Source: Typha latifolia
Taxonomy: Eukaryota > Streptophyta > Magnoliopsida > Poales > Typhaceae
Length of the DNA stretch: 64,000 bases
Reading direction: 5' to 3'
Assembly: GCA_019914945.1 (NCBI GenBank)
Contig: CM034100.1
Location: 6,151,209 to 6,215,208 of the forward strand
The first letter of the stretch is position 1. Each line of letters starts with the position of its first letter. The notes beneath the pieces were generated by a model, which did no database searches, was not told where the DNA came from, and saw nothing but the letters and a program-made list of their open reading frames with translations. This document shows positions 11,641-23,234 of the stretch, piece after piece. The translations under genes were made by a program, and so were the position numbers.

Positions 11641-13560
11641 TTGATAAGTATATATAGTTGTCCAAAGCGAATAAGTATTTCAAAATGGACTTCAAAGTCA
11701 CCTAGAGGAATTTGCATTACTTGAGAGAATCTGGACTTTAACTACGACAAAGTACACTAAACAATATCATGATTAAAAGACACGGAATCTTGACATTACT
11801 GTCAGATAGCTATTCCATTCGTAAAACTATAATAAATGAGTGGACAAGATGAAGAAAATAAACCCTAATTCGAAACAAGAAGAAGAATAAGAAGATAGAG
11901 GATCAGACATGAAAAAGAAATAGCTTTCTCTCTGTTCCTACAATACCTAATCATTATGTAAAAAAATTGTTTTCTTGGCGTGAGACGTTTAATGAGATGC
12001 TCGAGTGTAGAAGGGCAGAGTAAGAAAAAAAGAAGGGAAAAAAATTAGGGGAAACTAAAACGAACCTAGGTAATAAAATCGAAAATCAAGTATATTTTTG
12101 GTACAAATTACTCAACAAATTATTATAGACTATGTGGGGAACACACGTCCATTTTTCCATTAGAAAAAAATGGCAGGCAGGCAGTTGGCATGTAGATCAA
12201 TATTGTGAAGGAGTTTATTTCTCAGAAAAAAGAAATACCATAAGAGAGTTGTGCCACAAATGAATTTGGCTTAGTTATATGGACTAAAATTTATTCTCAT
12301 AAGTAAGAATACTATTCATTTTCACTCGGATACTTTCATCATAGAAAACTATTTGACCTACTAATTGTTCTAGTATATGTATTCTCTGTCAGCATAAGCC
12401 TTTCTTTTTTCTTTTTTCTTTTTTTTTAATAGAAGAAGACTCAAATCTCAAACATCAAAACCACCACTATCCCTCAACTAACAGTCGCAGTGTTAGAAAA
12501 ATACAAGAAACATATAGAAATACTGCACAGTTGATGAAGGGATAATTATGGCCTTCTCTGACAAACTCTGGATCTCTCACTCTGCTGTAACAACTAACAA
12601 CCCAGACATTCAACTTAGGAGAAAACTCTTGTACCATATATGGAGAGAGTGGGGAGGGACCACTCTTGAAAGGCACAAATAAGCTACTTCCTTGGAAGAT
12701 TATAGAAGCTGGAAGTAGGAATTTAATCTTACTACTTCTTGGATTCTTCAGAGTACTTTTGGATCTCTTTCACTCGTCGATGTCTGTCATGCAGTCATCT
12801 CTAGGGTCTGAATTCTAAAACTTGGAATTTGTTTTTTACCAAATTTGTCATCTCCCAAAACTTTATTTATTTTAATAAATTATATTTTAAATATAATATT
12901 AAAATAGGTACATTTTACTATAGTAACATGATGAACTTGTTACATATTATCTCCAAGAGTACATTTTTCTAATGTAGAATCGTGTCGTCTGATCATATGT
13001 CAACAAAGACTTAGCTGAATCAGTTAATATTTTATCTAACAAAAATAAATTGTTATTTAATGACTCACTTATGTTGAACGAGTTATCATTTTCAGTAATA
13101 TGTTTTGGTAAATAATTTATTTAGGAGAGGACTAGGTTGGTATAAAAAAATAAAATTAAAATAAAAGAAAAACTCTCTAAAACTTGCATGGAATTGAGGC
13201 TCATGCAGCTTTATACTTCACTCTACGTGATTGAAAATTATTGGGTTTTGGAGTCTCCCTAATCCTCTCATTCCTATTGAGTTTAAGGTTACACTTCAAA
13301 TAGTTTTAGGGATACCTTTTATAAAGCTCCAATAGGCACATGCCTCGCGCGTGATTCTCAATTTTCTAGATAGATAGCTATAGGGTAGGTCACAATAGTC
13401 AAATAATAGGTAGATAGATGGTCCACAAACACAAAGGTAAAATATTAGAGGCGAACATCACGGACGCATCGAAACCGGCCAGGCCACTAAGTATTGTCCA
13501 TGTCCCTAAGAAAAAAAGAGAGGCTAAATTCAAAAGCTAAGTAGAAGCTAGCTTCCTCTT
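11641..13560. other. Intergenic DNA, no gene recognised
   Basis: AT-rich sequence with only short open frames (the longest 69 codons) and no motif I recognise. Some of it is probably decayed transposon. Confidence 0.4.
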
Positions 13561-13578
13561 ATTTCTTTTGCGCTATTA

Positions 13579-13587
<9 letters not shown>

Positions 13588-13619
<32 letters not shown>

Positions 13620-13640
13620 CTTTTTTCTTTTTTCTTTTTT
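13588..13640. repeat. (TA)n and T-rich low-complexity tract
   Basis: A TA dinucleotide run followed by a T-rich tract containing CTTTTTTC repeats. Confidence 0.9.
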
Positions 13641-13859
13641 AAGGAAAGCATGTAAGCTTAGATTTTATTTACTAACAGTTTAATCCACAAATAGATACTA
13701 CGAGGAATAGGATGTCAAAGGATCCTTTGACGTATGCCCGAAAATTAGTTATAATCATAAAGTAGCACAACAATGGAAACATATTACTAAGCCCAAGAGC
13801 AAAATTAAATGCAATGCTGAATATAGCCATAGCAAGTATTGTTGTGCTAAATGCCAAAT

Positions 13860-14790
13860 GGGTGGAAGATAGCAGCTATTTTAAATACCTATAGATAAAT
13901 TTAATAGGATAGTAAATAATTAGAATAAATTAGATATTAGTAAAGCTAATATCAATACCAAATGAGAAATCCACAGTCAAGATACTAGATATAGAGAGAG
14001 ATTTTTAAATACTCAAGTTAATCACAAATAAGAACTTCAAAATATATAAACCACTAAGAGTAAAGAGAGAGACACAATTTATGTGGTTCGACGATGTGCT
14101 TATATCTACGGGTGGAACAATCTTTAATCCACTATGCAAATCCATGTACAAAGAATTTTTATCAACTCTAATCTCACTCAGCACAATGATAGCTCTTTTC
14201 TCTTATAAAATGCCCCCACAAAATCACAAAACATAACATTTATATTTATAGAAAAATTTTGTGGGGCGTCCGAACGGCTGCTCGAGTGCATTCAAACACT
14301 CTTTTGTAAGTCTTGGTAAATACGAAAGCACCTCAGGCGTTTGAACACCCCATTCGAATGCGGGCTCAAGCATTCGAACGTATTTCGAGAACCCTTCTAA
14401 TGCCTTATAGAATTGAGCCAAAAAATAATAGGTATATAGGTGCGAAAGACCTAAGGTTAGTATATGGTTCAATCACAATCCTGTAGTTAAAGGAACACAA
14501 CCCAATAAAGCTCGAAAGGCTAGATAAAAACTCTAACCAACAATAGTAGAAGCACAACAAAGGAAACACAAAAAATAACTAGATATCCACTGCACTGAAG
14601 ATTCATCAAAAGCCGGTGAAGAGCATCCAAAGGCCATATTTACAACCTGTAAGGTTGTTACCAATTAGTTAGAAAGATTGTATGATGAATCAAATGAATG
14701 AATACAATCACATCTTCTTCCTTGTCTATCTTTCTCCTTTCCTCTCAAATCTCTAAATCTCCAAACCTTTTAATTTTGCAACAACCACAC
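13860..14790. mobile_element. LTR-like fragment with TTCGAA motifs
   Basis: GAGAGAGACACAATTTATG and GTGGTTCGACGATG near 14070-14095 are typical of plant retrotransposon LTRs. A cluster of TTCGAA-type motifs lies at 14270-14400, like those in the LTRs at 23330 and 47310. No coding part is attached and the ends are not defined. Confidence 0.45.
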
Positions 14791-15369
14791 TGCAATGGGT
14801 GAAAGCAGACATCGATGGAGCCAAAGAGCCTATTGATGGTTGCCATCTAGACAGCAACACTACGGAAAGGACCTCGATTGGTGAAGGGTAACAAGCTCGG
14901 CAACGCATAGGAGATCATAATGATAACACCACAAATGAAGTTGAATCACAAAAAGCGATGAGAGGCATAGTATAGAGTGACACAAAAACGGAATAGGATG
15001 GGAAGGAAAGGGAGGTTCGTCAAGGCAACGAGCGAGAAGGTCAAGAGTCTAGAAATGAGAAAGAGATGGGATAAGAGTGGTGAGGGTGAATCTGTCCAAG
15101 TTGCAGGGGAGGTGGGAGAGGTGCACTCGGGGTCAAAGGTGGTAAAAAATGTTATTAACATTGGGCGGCTGGGATGCAATATAAGGAAGGGCTGGGGAAG
15201 AGATGAGGAAGAACAATAGCGTAAATTAAAAAAGAAAAAAAATTAAGAAAAAAAAATTGAAAAAAGAAGGCCTCTCCACTAGAAAGGAGGAGAAGACTTA
15301 TAGCACACCCTAATAGAGGAGTAGCCGACTTGGCGAAGGGATAAATTTAAATCTCATTAGAATGTGTCC
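14791..15369. other. Intergenic DNA, no gene recognised
   Basis: Two overlapping open frames on opposite strands near 14946-15219 are simple in composition and resemble nothing I know. Confidence 0.35.
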
Positions 15370-15683
15370 TAAAATGTTTTTTTTTCTAGGGGAAATTCTA
15401 GCACACATGCTAATAGTTATATATGTGTCCTAAGTGTTAATTATTTAATAGAGTTAATAATATAAATTATAAAAAAAAATAGTAATTGCTAGTCATGTCA
15501 TATCTCACATGTACAGTTTTACACTTTTTCTCTTTCCACTATCGCTAATAGTATTAAATTACCAGCATTAAGATTTAATTGCTGGTCATGAATTGCTACA
15601 TATGCCGAACAATATTTAGCGGCATTAAATGACCTACTTGGTGATATTTGTCAATCTCGCTAATAATTCGTTTTGTTGTAGTG
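15370..15683. mobile_element. CACTA (En/Spm) transposon terminus
   Basis: The segment ends in TTTTGTTGTAGTG at 15671-15683, the reverse complement of the usual CACTACAACAAAA start. Upstream are repeated pieces such as GCTAATAGTATTAAAT and GCGGCATTAAATGACC, typical of CACTA subterminal repeats. The opposite end and the transposase are not present nearby. Confidence 0.6.
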
Positions 15684-16391
15684 TGACCATCTTGTGAATT
15701 AGGCAATTTGTTCTTCACTGGAACATACAGGTATAACTTCGCTCAAATTACCTTTATTTTTCTATGATAGGTCTTGGTAAATTATATTTAATCCTCTTTT
15801 TCAGGAGACTCCAATTAAGTTTTTGTCTTAGAAGACCTAATGTTAGTCAGATATGGAAATAGAACACCACATATTAAATTCAAACTACATCTTGGGCCCA
15901 TTAAAAATGTTCCAAGATCTACAATTTCATTATACAATTTAATTAGGATAAATTATATTTTACTCCCAGTTAGATTAAATTCTCTTCTTTCTCGTGTAGT
16001 TTCTTTTATATCATTTTACTCCCTTAGTTATATTCAAACTAAAATTATCCAACGTATAAGTAAAAAATTAAATATACTTATTAAAGATAAAGTTGTAGAA
16101 AATTAAAATAAGCTTTTTAACATATTTAGAATAATACAGATTGATGATAAATGTATGAAAAAAAACTACATCCATTGAATATATTTTTTATATCTTTGTC
16201 ATATAAAATTTAATAGATATTATTTTAGATGCATTACAAAACTTATTTAATTCTCTATAATTTTGTATCTAATGAGTATCCTCAAATCCAATACATAGAT
16301 TAATTAAAAATACTGAAAAAAGTAATGATTTCAATTTAAATATAATTATTCGGAGATAAACTGGCACAACTTAAATATAATTACACAAATT
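15684..16391. other. AT-rich intergenic DNA
   Basis: No gene recognised. It includes TTTTACTCCC-type repeats near 15960-16025 that look like a decayed inverted-repeat element. Confidence 0.35.
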
Positions 16392-16506
16392 AAAGTGTAA
16401 GAAAGTAAACTGCAGATAGTCAAGTGAATTGATCTCAAACTCGAAGCCTTTAAACGGAATAACTGAGATTTACGTTGACTATCTGCAGTTTACTTTCTTA
16501 CACTTT
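16392..16506. repeat. Perfect 32-bp inverted repeat with a 51-bp loop
   Basis: The arm at 16392-16423 (starting AAAGTGTAAGAAAGTAAACT) is the exact reverse complement of 16475-16506 (ending TTTACTTTCTTACACTTT). No mismatch is visible. The loop is 16424-16474. Confidence 0.95.
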
Positions 16507-17127
16507 ATTCCACTGTGGTGTAAATGATAAGCAAATGTTTATTTCTACAGGCTAAGACTTTCCACATGTTATCTACACCTAACTCTTCTTTTTCAATTAT
16601 TAACCATGTAGTGTATGTGTTGGCATGTCAGGATTAAAACAAAGTAAGGTCAAAGCTACAATGATTCAACTACTACTACCCTAATTTATAGTAATAATAT
16701 AATGGATTTGTTGGAAAATAATGTATTATAGTTTAATGTTCTTTCTAAGTGCCCTATTTTCTGGTACCAAGATCGTTTCCAGCTTGGATTTATTTTCCCC
16801 TTTGCCGTCCAACAAAATTGAAAAGGAACAGGAATTATCTAGTTGGCTATCCACTACCAAATTCCAATATTACCCATAAACCCAACGCTTTGTAAGTCTA
16901 AAAAGCAAGCCCACATTGACAAAAAGCATCCGTCAAACAAGCCACAAAAAAAAAAGAAAAAAAAGAAAAAAAAAAGGAAAAAAAAATCGTACAAACCCTT
17001 ACAAATTAACTACAGTTAACAGGGCACAGTTAATCTAGCAAAAAAAAAAAGGAAGAAAGAAAAATCCTTTTTATCCTTGGTTATTGGTATCCTATGCTTT
17101 CCTCTTCCCCGATCGGATCCGATCAGA
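16507..17127. other. 3' flank of the LEA_2 gene
   Basis: No further gene is seen. A-rich tracts at 16950-17060. The stretch next to 17128 is presumably the 3' UTR of the - strand LEA_2 gene. Confidence 0.4.
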
Positions 17128-17700
17128 TCAGCACCGTAACCCTAGGACGGACCCATCGGTCGGCGACACCGCCACGCGACACCCGGCCGTGGCCTCCACG
17201 TTGTGTGTGAAGAATTTCAGCACCTTCACCCTCCCCTTCACCCTCATCTTCGACTCCACCTCCACCGCCGCCGCCGCGGCGGACGGGGCAGTAGGAGGAA
17301 CGGCCGCGAGGGGGAAGTGATCGACGGCGAAGCTGGCGGCCATGTACTGGGTCCGGCCGCCGTCGATCTGGCCAGCGGGGATGAACATGAAGCCCACCTG
17401 GTTACCGCCGTAGACGAGCTGGAGCCAGCTGTCGTAGTGGGAGAAGGCAGCGCGGTTAGGGTTGCGGACGGCGGTGTACTGGGAGAAGGTGAAGGCCGCG
17501 GTGCCGTTGGAGGCGGAGAAAGAGGGGAAATGGACGGAGGCGACCTCGATGGTGGGGTCGCGGGGGCGGAAGAGGACGAAGACGGCGACGGCCGAAGCGG
17601 CGGCGACGAGGAGGAGGAAGACGCCGGCGACGGCGCAGGAGGCGAGGTTGGTGGCGCCGCGGCGGCGACGACCGGAGTGGGAGTCGGGAGATTTATCCAT
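17128..17700 (-). CDS. NDR1/HIN1-like LEA_2 membrane protein, intronless
   Basis: Starts at the ATG 17700-17698 and codes for 190 residues. A short basic, Ser/Arg-rich N-terminus (residues 1-18) is followed by one hydrophobic membrane segment (about 20-44, rich in Ala, Val and Leu) and then an LEA_2-type beta domain. The end, CRVAVSPTDGSVLGLRC, fits the family's typical C-terminus (…SDGSVLG…C). Family members sit in the plasma membrane with the LEA_2 domain outside, and several act in pathogen response or stress; the role of this one is not known. Coding GC is much higher than the flanks. A hAT element carrying ARPC4 exons begins 231 bp upstream of the start codon, so little original promoter remains close to the gene. 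Confidence 0.85.
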   Translation of the reverse strand: MDKSPDSHSGRRRRGATNLASCAVAGVFLLLVAAASAVAVFVLFRPRDPTIEVASVHFPSFSASNGTAAFTFSQYTAVRNPNRAAFSHYDSWLQLVYGGNQVGFMFIPAGQIDGGRTQYMAASFAVDHFPLAAVPPTAPSAAAAAVEVESKMRVKGRVKVLKFFTHNVEATAGCRVAVSPTDGSVLGLRC

Positions 17701-17930
17701 AGTGGCTTTGCGGAAGTGGGAAGGGGGAGAGTGGGAAGTGGGATCTCGCTTTCCTCACTTCTTTGCTTGGTCGGCCAAGTTTTGGCTTTTATTTACTTTT
17801 ACTCTTCTTTTATTTTTGTAAGCCTGAAGTGGGTGACCAGTTTGATTATTACTGAGTTGGTGTGGGAGAAAGGAGAGCAGGAGGGATTAACAAATAGAAG
17901 GGAGGGAGTGGCAATTTTCATGGTTTGAAG

Positions 17931-19746
17931 TAGGGGTGGTAGGGCCGGCAATCGGCAATTTCATCTTAATACAAATACGACTTCATTAATAAATGGGTTG
18001 CATTTAGTAGACAGGAACACGATTCGATTATTAAAAAAATTAGATTTATATATTTAAGTATTCGTCGATTCTATAATTTCATTTGCATTAGTCATTGAGT
18101 TCAAATTTATAGTATCTTTTATTAATTCCTTCAATACTATCAAATTTTATATCATAATATTGAGCTCAGATTCCTTATACCTGAAGAAGAGAATAGAAGA
18201 CGTCTATTAATTTTTTAGTTAAAAATAACATTCTTCAAGAGATCATTAGAACCATCATAGATATTAGAAAATATTAAGACCAAAGAATCAGTGTCTCATA
18301 ATTTATTCCATTAATTTATCTAGCCAATTCACATAGATACCTAGGTTAACTTAAAACAAATTAGCTTTCACATGAAGGATATGGTCATGCATCTTGGAAA
18401 TGAAAGATGATACTAAGAGTAGAGATCACAGCAACAGAATTAGGGAAGTAATGAGCAAAAACTTGTGTACCTTTTCTCGATACATTTGTCAAAACAAAGA
18501 TGAGTGCAAAACATATAATGAAACTTTCAGCAGAGATTGATTGAAAGGATGAATCAAGATCCATACAACAAAAACACATGAGCTGATATACATTTCAAGC
18601 CATGACTCAATTGTCCACTGAACAACTATCTTCCAACTGAAAAATATAGACGCCATTCTGAATGAATATTAGGAAGTGGATCTGTGATTGTACTATAAGA
18701 GTCACAGTTTCTTTAAATAAATAGCCAATCGAATGACCGATATGACGATTTACAGAGTTTTGTTATCGTCGAAAACATGCAGTTTTGAACCTCAACTTTA
18801 GCATATAAAATAGAAGGCACCTGAAGCACCATACACAAAGTTTGAAAATAAATATATAAACTGTAGGCATGAAAAAGTTTACCTCCATGAACTGCACAGA
18901 AAAGTCTATCAGCTTATGGTTGTGCATGTCCTCACAATGATAGTTTGTTATTAGAAAACTAATATCATAACCCTGTAAGAGAGAGGATTTGTTATAACTT
19001 TTTCCATTAGTAAAAGATGCAGCTGGAGAATACATAAGACATAAGAGATATATTAACTTTTAGTTATGGTCAAAAAATGTTTACCAAAGAAATAGATTAG
19101 AAGATCAGTGATGTACACATTAAGTTCTGAAAGAAAGTACCAAGTGACATATAAAAGCAGAAATCCAGCTAAAATACATTTATCTATCATCACGGCAGCA
19201 AAATATTAACATGTCACAGTTTAACTGATGGATGATATAATATGCCCGGTAACACAGTAATATGTAGACAGATGTAACATCCTTTTCCCAGAACCAGAAG
19301 ACATCAGATAACTTATCGATGTTACTAAGAACTTGCAATCTTAAGGTGAACCAACATAACAACACCTGCACTGGCTTTCTCCTCAGAACTTGGAATGCCT
19401 CTGCCCTCATCGATAGAAATCTAAGAAACTTCTTTGTAAGGATGTTCTCAAGTTAACATACCGGGGGGATGTCGCGGTGGCATCGGGAGATGAGCCCGGC
19501 AGCCGCAACAGAGTGGGAAGAGGGCAGCTGCAGCGTGGGGGAGAGAACGATGGGAGATGAGTTGAGGGAGTGTGTAAGAGAGTAGGAGTTAGCAGGTTGA
19601 CGTATACTTAAACATACTTAAACGAGTCAGCTATATAAACCTGAATATGACCTGATTATTAATCGGGTTAGGCGAGTTGTTTCATTTATGATCCGAAACC
19701 GATTAAAAGGCGGGTTATTAGGTTGGGTCAAAATTTGCGACCCCTA
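17931..19746 (-). mobile_element. hAT-superfamily element carrying ARPC4 exons (Pack-type)
   Basis: The ends are TAGGGGTGGTAGGGCC (left) and, in reverse complement, TAGGGGTCGCAAATTTTG (right). An identical 8-bp sequence, GTTTGAAG, flanks both sides (17923-17930 and 19747-19754), as expected of hAT insertions. No transposase is visible. The interior holds two exons of an ARPC4 gene with the intron between them. Strand is that of the captured exons. Confidence 0.88.
18883..19452 (-). pseudogene. ARPC4: Captured fragment of ARPC4 (Arp2/3 complex 20-kDa subunit)
   Basis: Exon A (about 19449-19366) reads [20 protein letters not shown] and on to RRKPVQ, ending at a GT donor. Exon B (18972-18883) reads [17 protein letters not shown] and on to VQFME, with an AG acceptor and a GT donor; both are phase 0 and join in frame. 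These are adjacent internal exons of ARPC4, a structural subunit of the actin-nucleating Arp2/3 complex. The first exons and the final DIDKEISELKLSV-type exon are not found, and exon A has an in-frame stop just upstream without a usable acceptor, so no functional subunit can be made. The fragment lies wholly within the hAT element. Confidence 0.85.
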
Positions 19747-19765
19747 GTTTGAAGGGAGAAAGAGC

Positions 19766-20430
19766 GTTTCTTTTCTTTTTGAAATATAGAGCTGTATTAA
19801 ACTAAACCCCTGAACCAGCATTTGCCGGTGAGGTGTCACAGAAGATGAGATTACACAAATCAAGAGGAATAGTCTGATCCTAGTTTACCTTGCCCAACAT
19901 CCTAGTTAGTATCCTCGCGGCCAACATGTAGGATTCACACATTCCAAAAGGTCCTTAATCGAAAGACACATTCAACTACAAGGTTTCAAACCCTCGAAAG
20001 ACTCATTGATTACCCTCATAGAAATTTAAGCGCTTTCAAAGAGTTAGATTCGATGTACTAAATTCAACCAAATGTCGATTAGGACAATCCCTAGCCGAAT
20101 AGCCCAAACCTCCGCATGGAGGGTAGACACCTTAGGACAAGGCTCCCAAGCAGTGCACCAGTCTAAGTGCGGACCACGGCACTAGCATCAACTTAATATC
20201 CTTACACCGTAGAAGCGGCATTGGTATTTAGCTTTACCCAGCTAGGTGCAAGTGCCTACCATTTAGCAAGTATGATGGATGTAGATCCCTCATACTCCTT
20301 TGCCAACTGCATGGTGAGCTTTGTTATGATCACCCTCATGGTGGTTGTGATCGCAACAAAGGATCAGCTCAAACAAATCTAGACTTGAAACTTTGGAGGG
20401 CAATGATGATCGATCTAACCATCCAAAGGG
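19766..20430 (-). mobile_element. LINE 3' end with RNase H remnant
   Basis: Read on the - strand, a decayed RNase H-like domain (GWVKLNTNAAS near 20240-20210, then VVRT) runs into a short 3' UTR and a poly(A)-like end, seen as TTTCTTTTCTTTTTG at 19766-19785. Several stops break it. The 5' side is cut off by the gypsy LTR. Confidence 0.6.
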
Positions 20431-21156
20431 TCTAAAACTCTTGTAGGTTGTTCTTTTGGAAGTCAGGAATCCAAAGCAACCGAGATCAAGATGATTGGAG
20501 GTGTAGATTAGAAGTTGTGATGGAAATACTTACCAAGAGTCAACCGGTGGCGATATGGACATGGAAGGTGGAAGATGGAATAATGGCTAGCGTTATAGTT
20601 TTGGAAGGTGGATATGGCTACAGTAGTGGGAATAAAATATAAAGTTAAACGAAGAGGAAGAAGTGGACTGGACTCTTAAGGATGAGAGGGGACAATTAGA
20701 TGTAAAGGATAGAGACGGTAGCATTATGCATGGTCGAGGATGAAACTCGACAAGAGAGAGGGAGGTCATACGTGAGAGAGAGAGAGAGAGAGAGAGAGGG
20801 AGAAGAGTCTTGCGACAAAAGCCAATGGGTTCAATATTCATTCAATGATCAAAATGTGTTCAATGCCTAAATATTTATAGGTGGCCACAGTACAACTTAG
20901 TTCGGCTAGCGACTGCTTCGACTTAACCCTAATTAAAGAACCAAAGAAAATGCGCCTAACATCAATGCTAGGTTAGGGGCGCACCACAAGTTGGTGGCTA
21001 CCTAACTTGACTCAATCGACCATCTTTAAGAGGTCGACCTGACTAACTTGAATAAGGACTAAATTGTAAAAGCACACAAGCAAATCTAATTAATCTAAGG
21101 GGTTTCGGCCCTTATCTAGTTAACTTGAGGTGACTAGGTTGGCCCGAATCATATCA
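20430..21156 (-). mobile_element. Putative 3' LTR of the - strand gypsy element
   Basis: On the - strand the segment starts TGATATGATTCGGG at 21156, the same first eight bases as the solo LTR ending at 47576. A TATA-like CCTATAAATATTTAGG lies near 20870-20882, and a GA microsatellite at 20768-20800. The left boundary near 20430 is a guess. Confidence 0.5.
20768..20800. repeat. (GA)n microsatellite
   Basis: An uninterrupted GA run. Confidence 0.9.
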
Positions 21157-23234
21157 TTCTACCAAGCTTTCATCACCTTGACTTCAAGGTGCAAAGTTGG
21201 TGGTCACCATCGATGGCTTCCTACCTTGCTCTCGATTGTATGATCTTCTTGAGCATCCTTCGATTAGCTCAGATCAACCGAGTTAATTGCCTTCTTGGGT
21301 CCAATTCGAGAGACAAGACGACCCTCAACTCCCTTCAACAACTCCTCAATTGACCTATGCGCTTCTCCCATCCTTGATGCGCATTGTGGTTTCGTGGTGG
21401 TTCATGCCTCGGTGACTGATTGTTGATCCCAACTTGGTTTATCAACCTTCCATATGATGTGGTTGACACTCCAAGTTGGGAAAATCACTTAGTCTTTGAT
21501 GCAACCACTGCTCCCATGCTTCCCACATTGGTTCTTCCTCAGGGATCAACGACCTAGATAGGTTTCGCTCAAGCTCAATCTCAATTTGGCACCCATGCGC
21601 CGCACTTTATCCTTGTTTTTTCTTGCTAACGCCAAGGTGTGGGAAAAATACCGTGAGGCTAGCGTCATTCTTCCCCATCCGTTGAGTCCTTGAGGAAGGA
21701 GGTTCCTTTATAAAACCTAGTTGTGCTGAGGGAGAGTCACCCTTTTCTAAGGAGCCCGAATCGTTAGTGCCCTTTAGTCTACTTGAGCCATCACTGCCTT
21801 TTTCTCTTCCATGTGGACCTAGCCCAGATTGGGTTGGGTCTCTATCCAATGTGAGCTCACTGTCCACTTGCGTTCTTTTGGACAATTTTGACCTCCTTGC
21901 CTTGGGACTTAGTTTAGTTTCAATCCACATGGTAACATCATTAAACTCAACAATGTCAGCCCGATGCGTCGAATTAGATTGAATCTCTCCACTCTTTGGT
22001 TCACGAAACCGGTTCTTTTGCATCGGTGTATCATAGCATGATTCCTCCTCCTCAAACCCAAATGGTTTCACCTCCTCACCTGAATTGAGTCTGTCTTCAA
22101 GTTGCATCTCCTTGGTTTGGTTTGGCCTCATCGCTATCGAGCTCACCCTAGGTTCAATTCCTCGTAATGCAATCTTAAATTTGATATCCTCAGCTCAATG
22201 CAATTCGGTGGTCTTGATCTCTTCATGTTCAGGTTCAAGCTTATGGAACCCAGTCTTGTGGATTTGTCGTGAACGATCTGAATTAACCTTCTCTTGCCGA
22301 AGCCTGCTCATCCGGATTAGTCCCTCCAAGTCATTACCCTTTTGGCTTGTAACATAAGGAAATTTGGGATAAGTCATTCCACACTGTTAGGTGTGAGTCT
22401 GCCTTGAGTTCCCTTGGAACTATGTTGAGCTTGATCTCAGGTGAGGCCTCCCGTTGGTGCACCATCTTCATCGTGGCTCTTTGTGACCATGGTAGCCCTT
22501 CCATGGAGTGCAAGGTGGGGCTTAACCTCATCTCCACGCCTTCAAGTAGCTTTGCTTATCCATCTGTCCTAAATGTCATCCGCATGTCGACAAAGTCAAA
22601 TGCTACTGACCCCAAACTATGTAGCCATCGGAATCCTAGGATGACATCTGCTTCTCCAAGGTTTGGGTAGAGATCCATGTTGATGGAGGAGTCTTGCACT
22701 CACATTGACACGCATTGGCATAGCCTGTCAGTCTTAAGCATCAAGCTGTCACCTAGCATCACCGTTAAGACCCCCATCGGTTCCACTTTGAGTCCAACCT
22801 CTCCTAGGAGCCTTTCGTCTATGAAGTTGTAGGTGCTTCCTGTGTCTATCAAAATCTAAACCATGGCTTGCTTGATCATCCCATTCACACATAATAGATT
22901 TGGTGCAACCATGCTCGAGTACATGTGTAGAGAAGCTCCGACTTCCATCTCTTCTTCCTTAGCCTCCTCCTCACCTACCAATAATTCTTTGTACTCCTCT
23001 AGATTCTCCATAGTAGCATAGTCATCATTTTCAACCTCTAGATCATTGAGACGCAAGACAATGCCCCTCGATTATGAGCAGCGATGTTCGGGCACATACT
23101 TCTCGTCACAACAGAAGCATAACCCCTTGGAGCATCGCTCCTTCACTTGAGCAGGTTTGAGAATCCGTCTAGAGGTTCTAAGTGGATGCTTCACATCATT
23201 AGAGAGCTTCAAGGGAGCTCTTGGTCCAATAATA
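21157..23234 (-). mobile_element. Gypsy-type retroelement body: zinc knuckle and protease, no reverse transcriptase seen
   Basis: On the - strand: a zinc knuckle of the gypsy type (CSKGLCFCCDEKYVPEHRC) at 23140-23085, an acidic linker, an aspartic protease with ILIDTGSTYNFIDE near 22855-22815, and the stretch after it (ADVILGFRWLHSLGSVAFDF) near 22655-22600. Where a reverse transcriptase should follow there is instead a charged open region (22537-22334, 22146-21607) of about 300 codons with no YXDD motif. It then reaches the putative 3' LTR. The gag side is cut at 23235 by the LTR of the + strand gypsy element. Confidence 0.65.

Noticed and set aside
17203..17928. Long + strand open frames opposite the LEA_2 gene
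   Set aside because: They are GC-driven shadows of the - strand gene, which has the clear domain structure.
18385..18579. 64-codon frame in the ARPC4-bearing element as the last ARPC4 exon
   Set aside because: Sequence does not resemble the conserved C-terminal exon of ARPC4.
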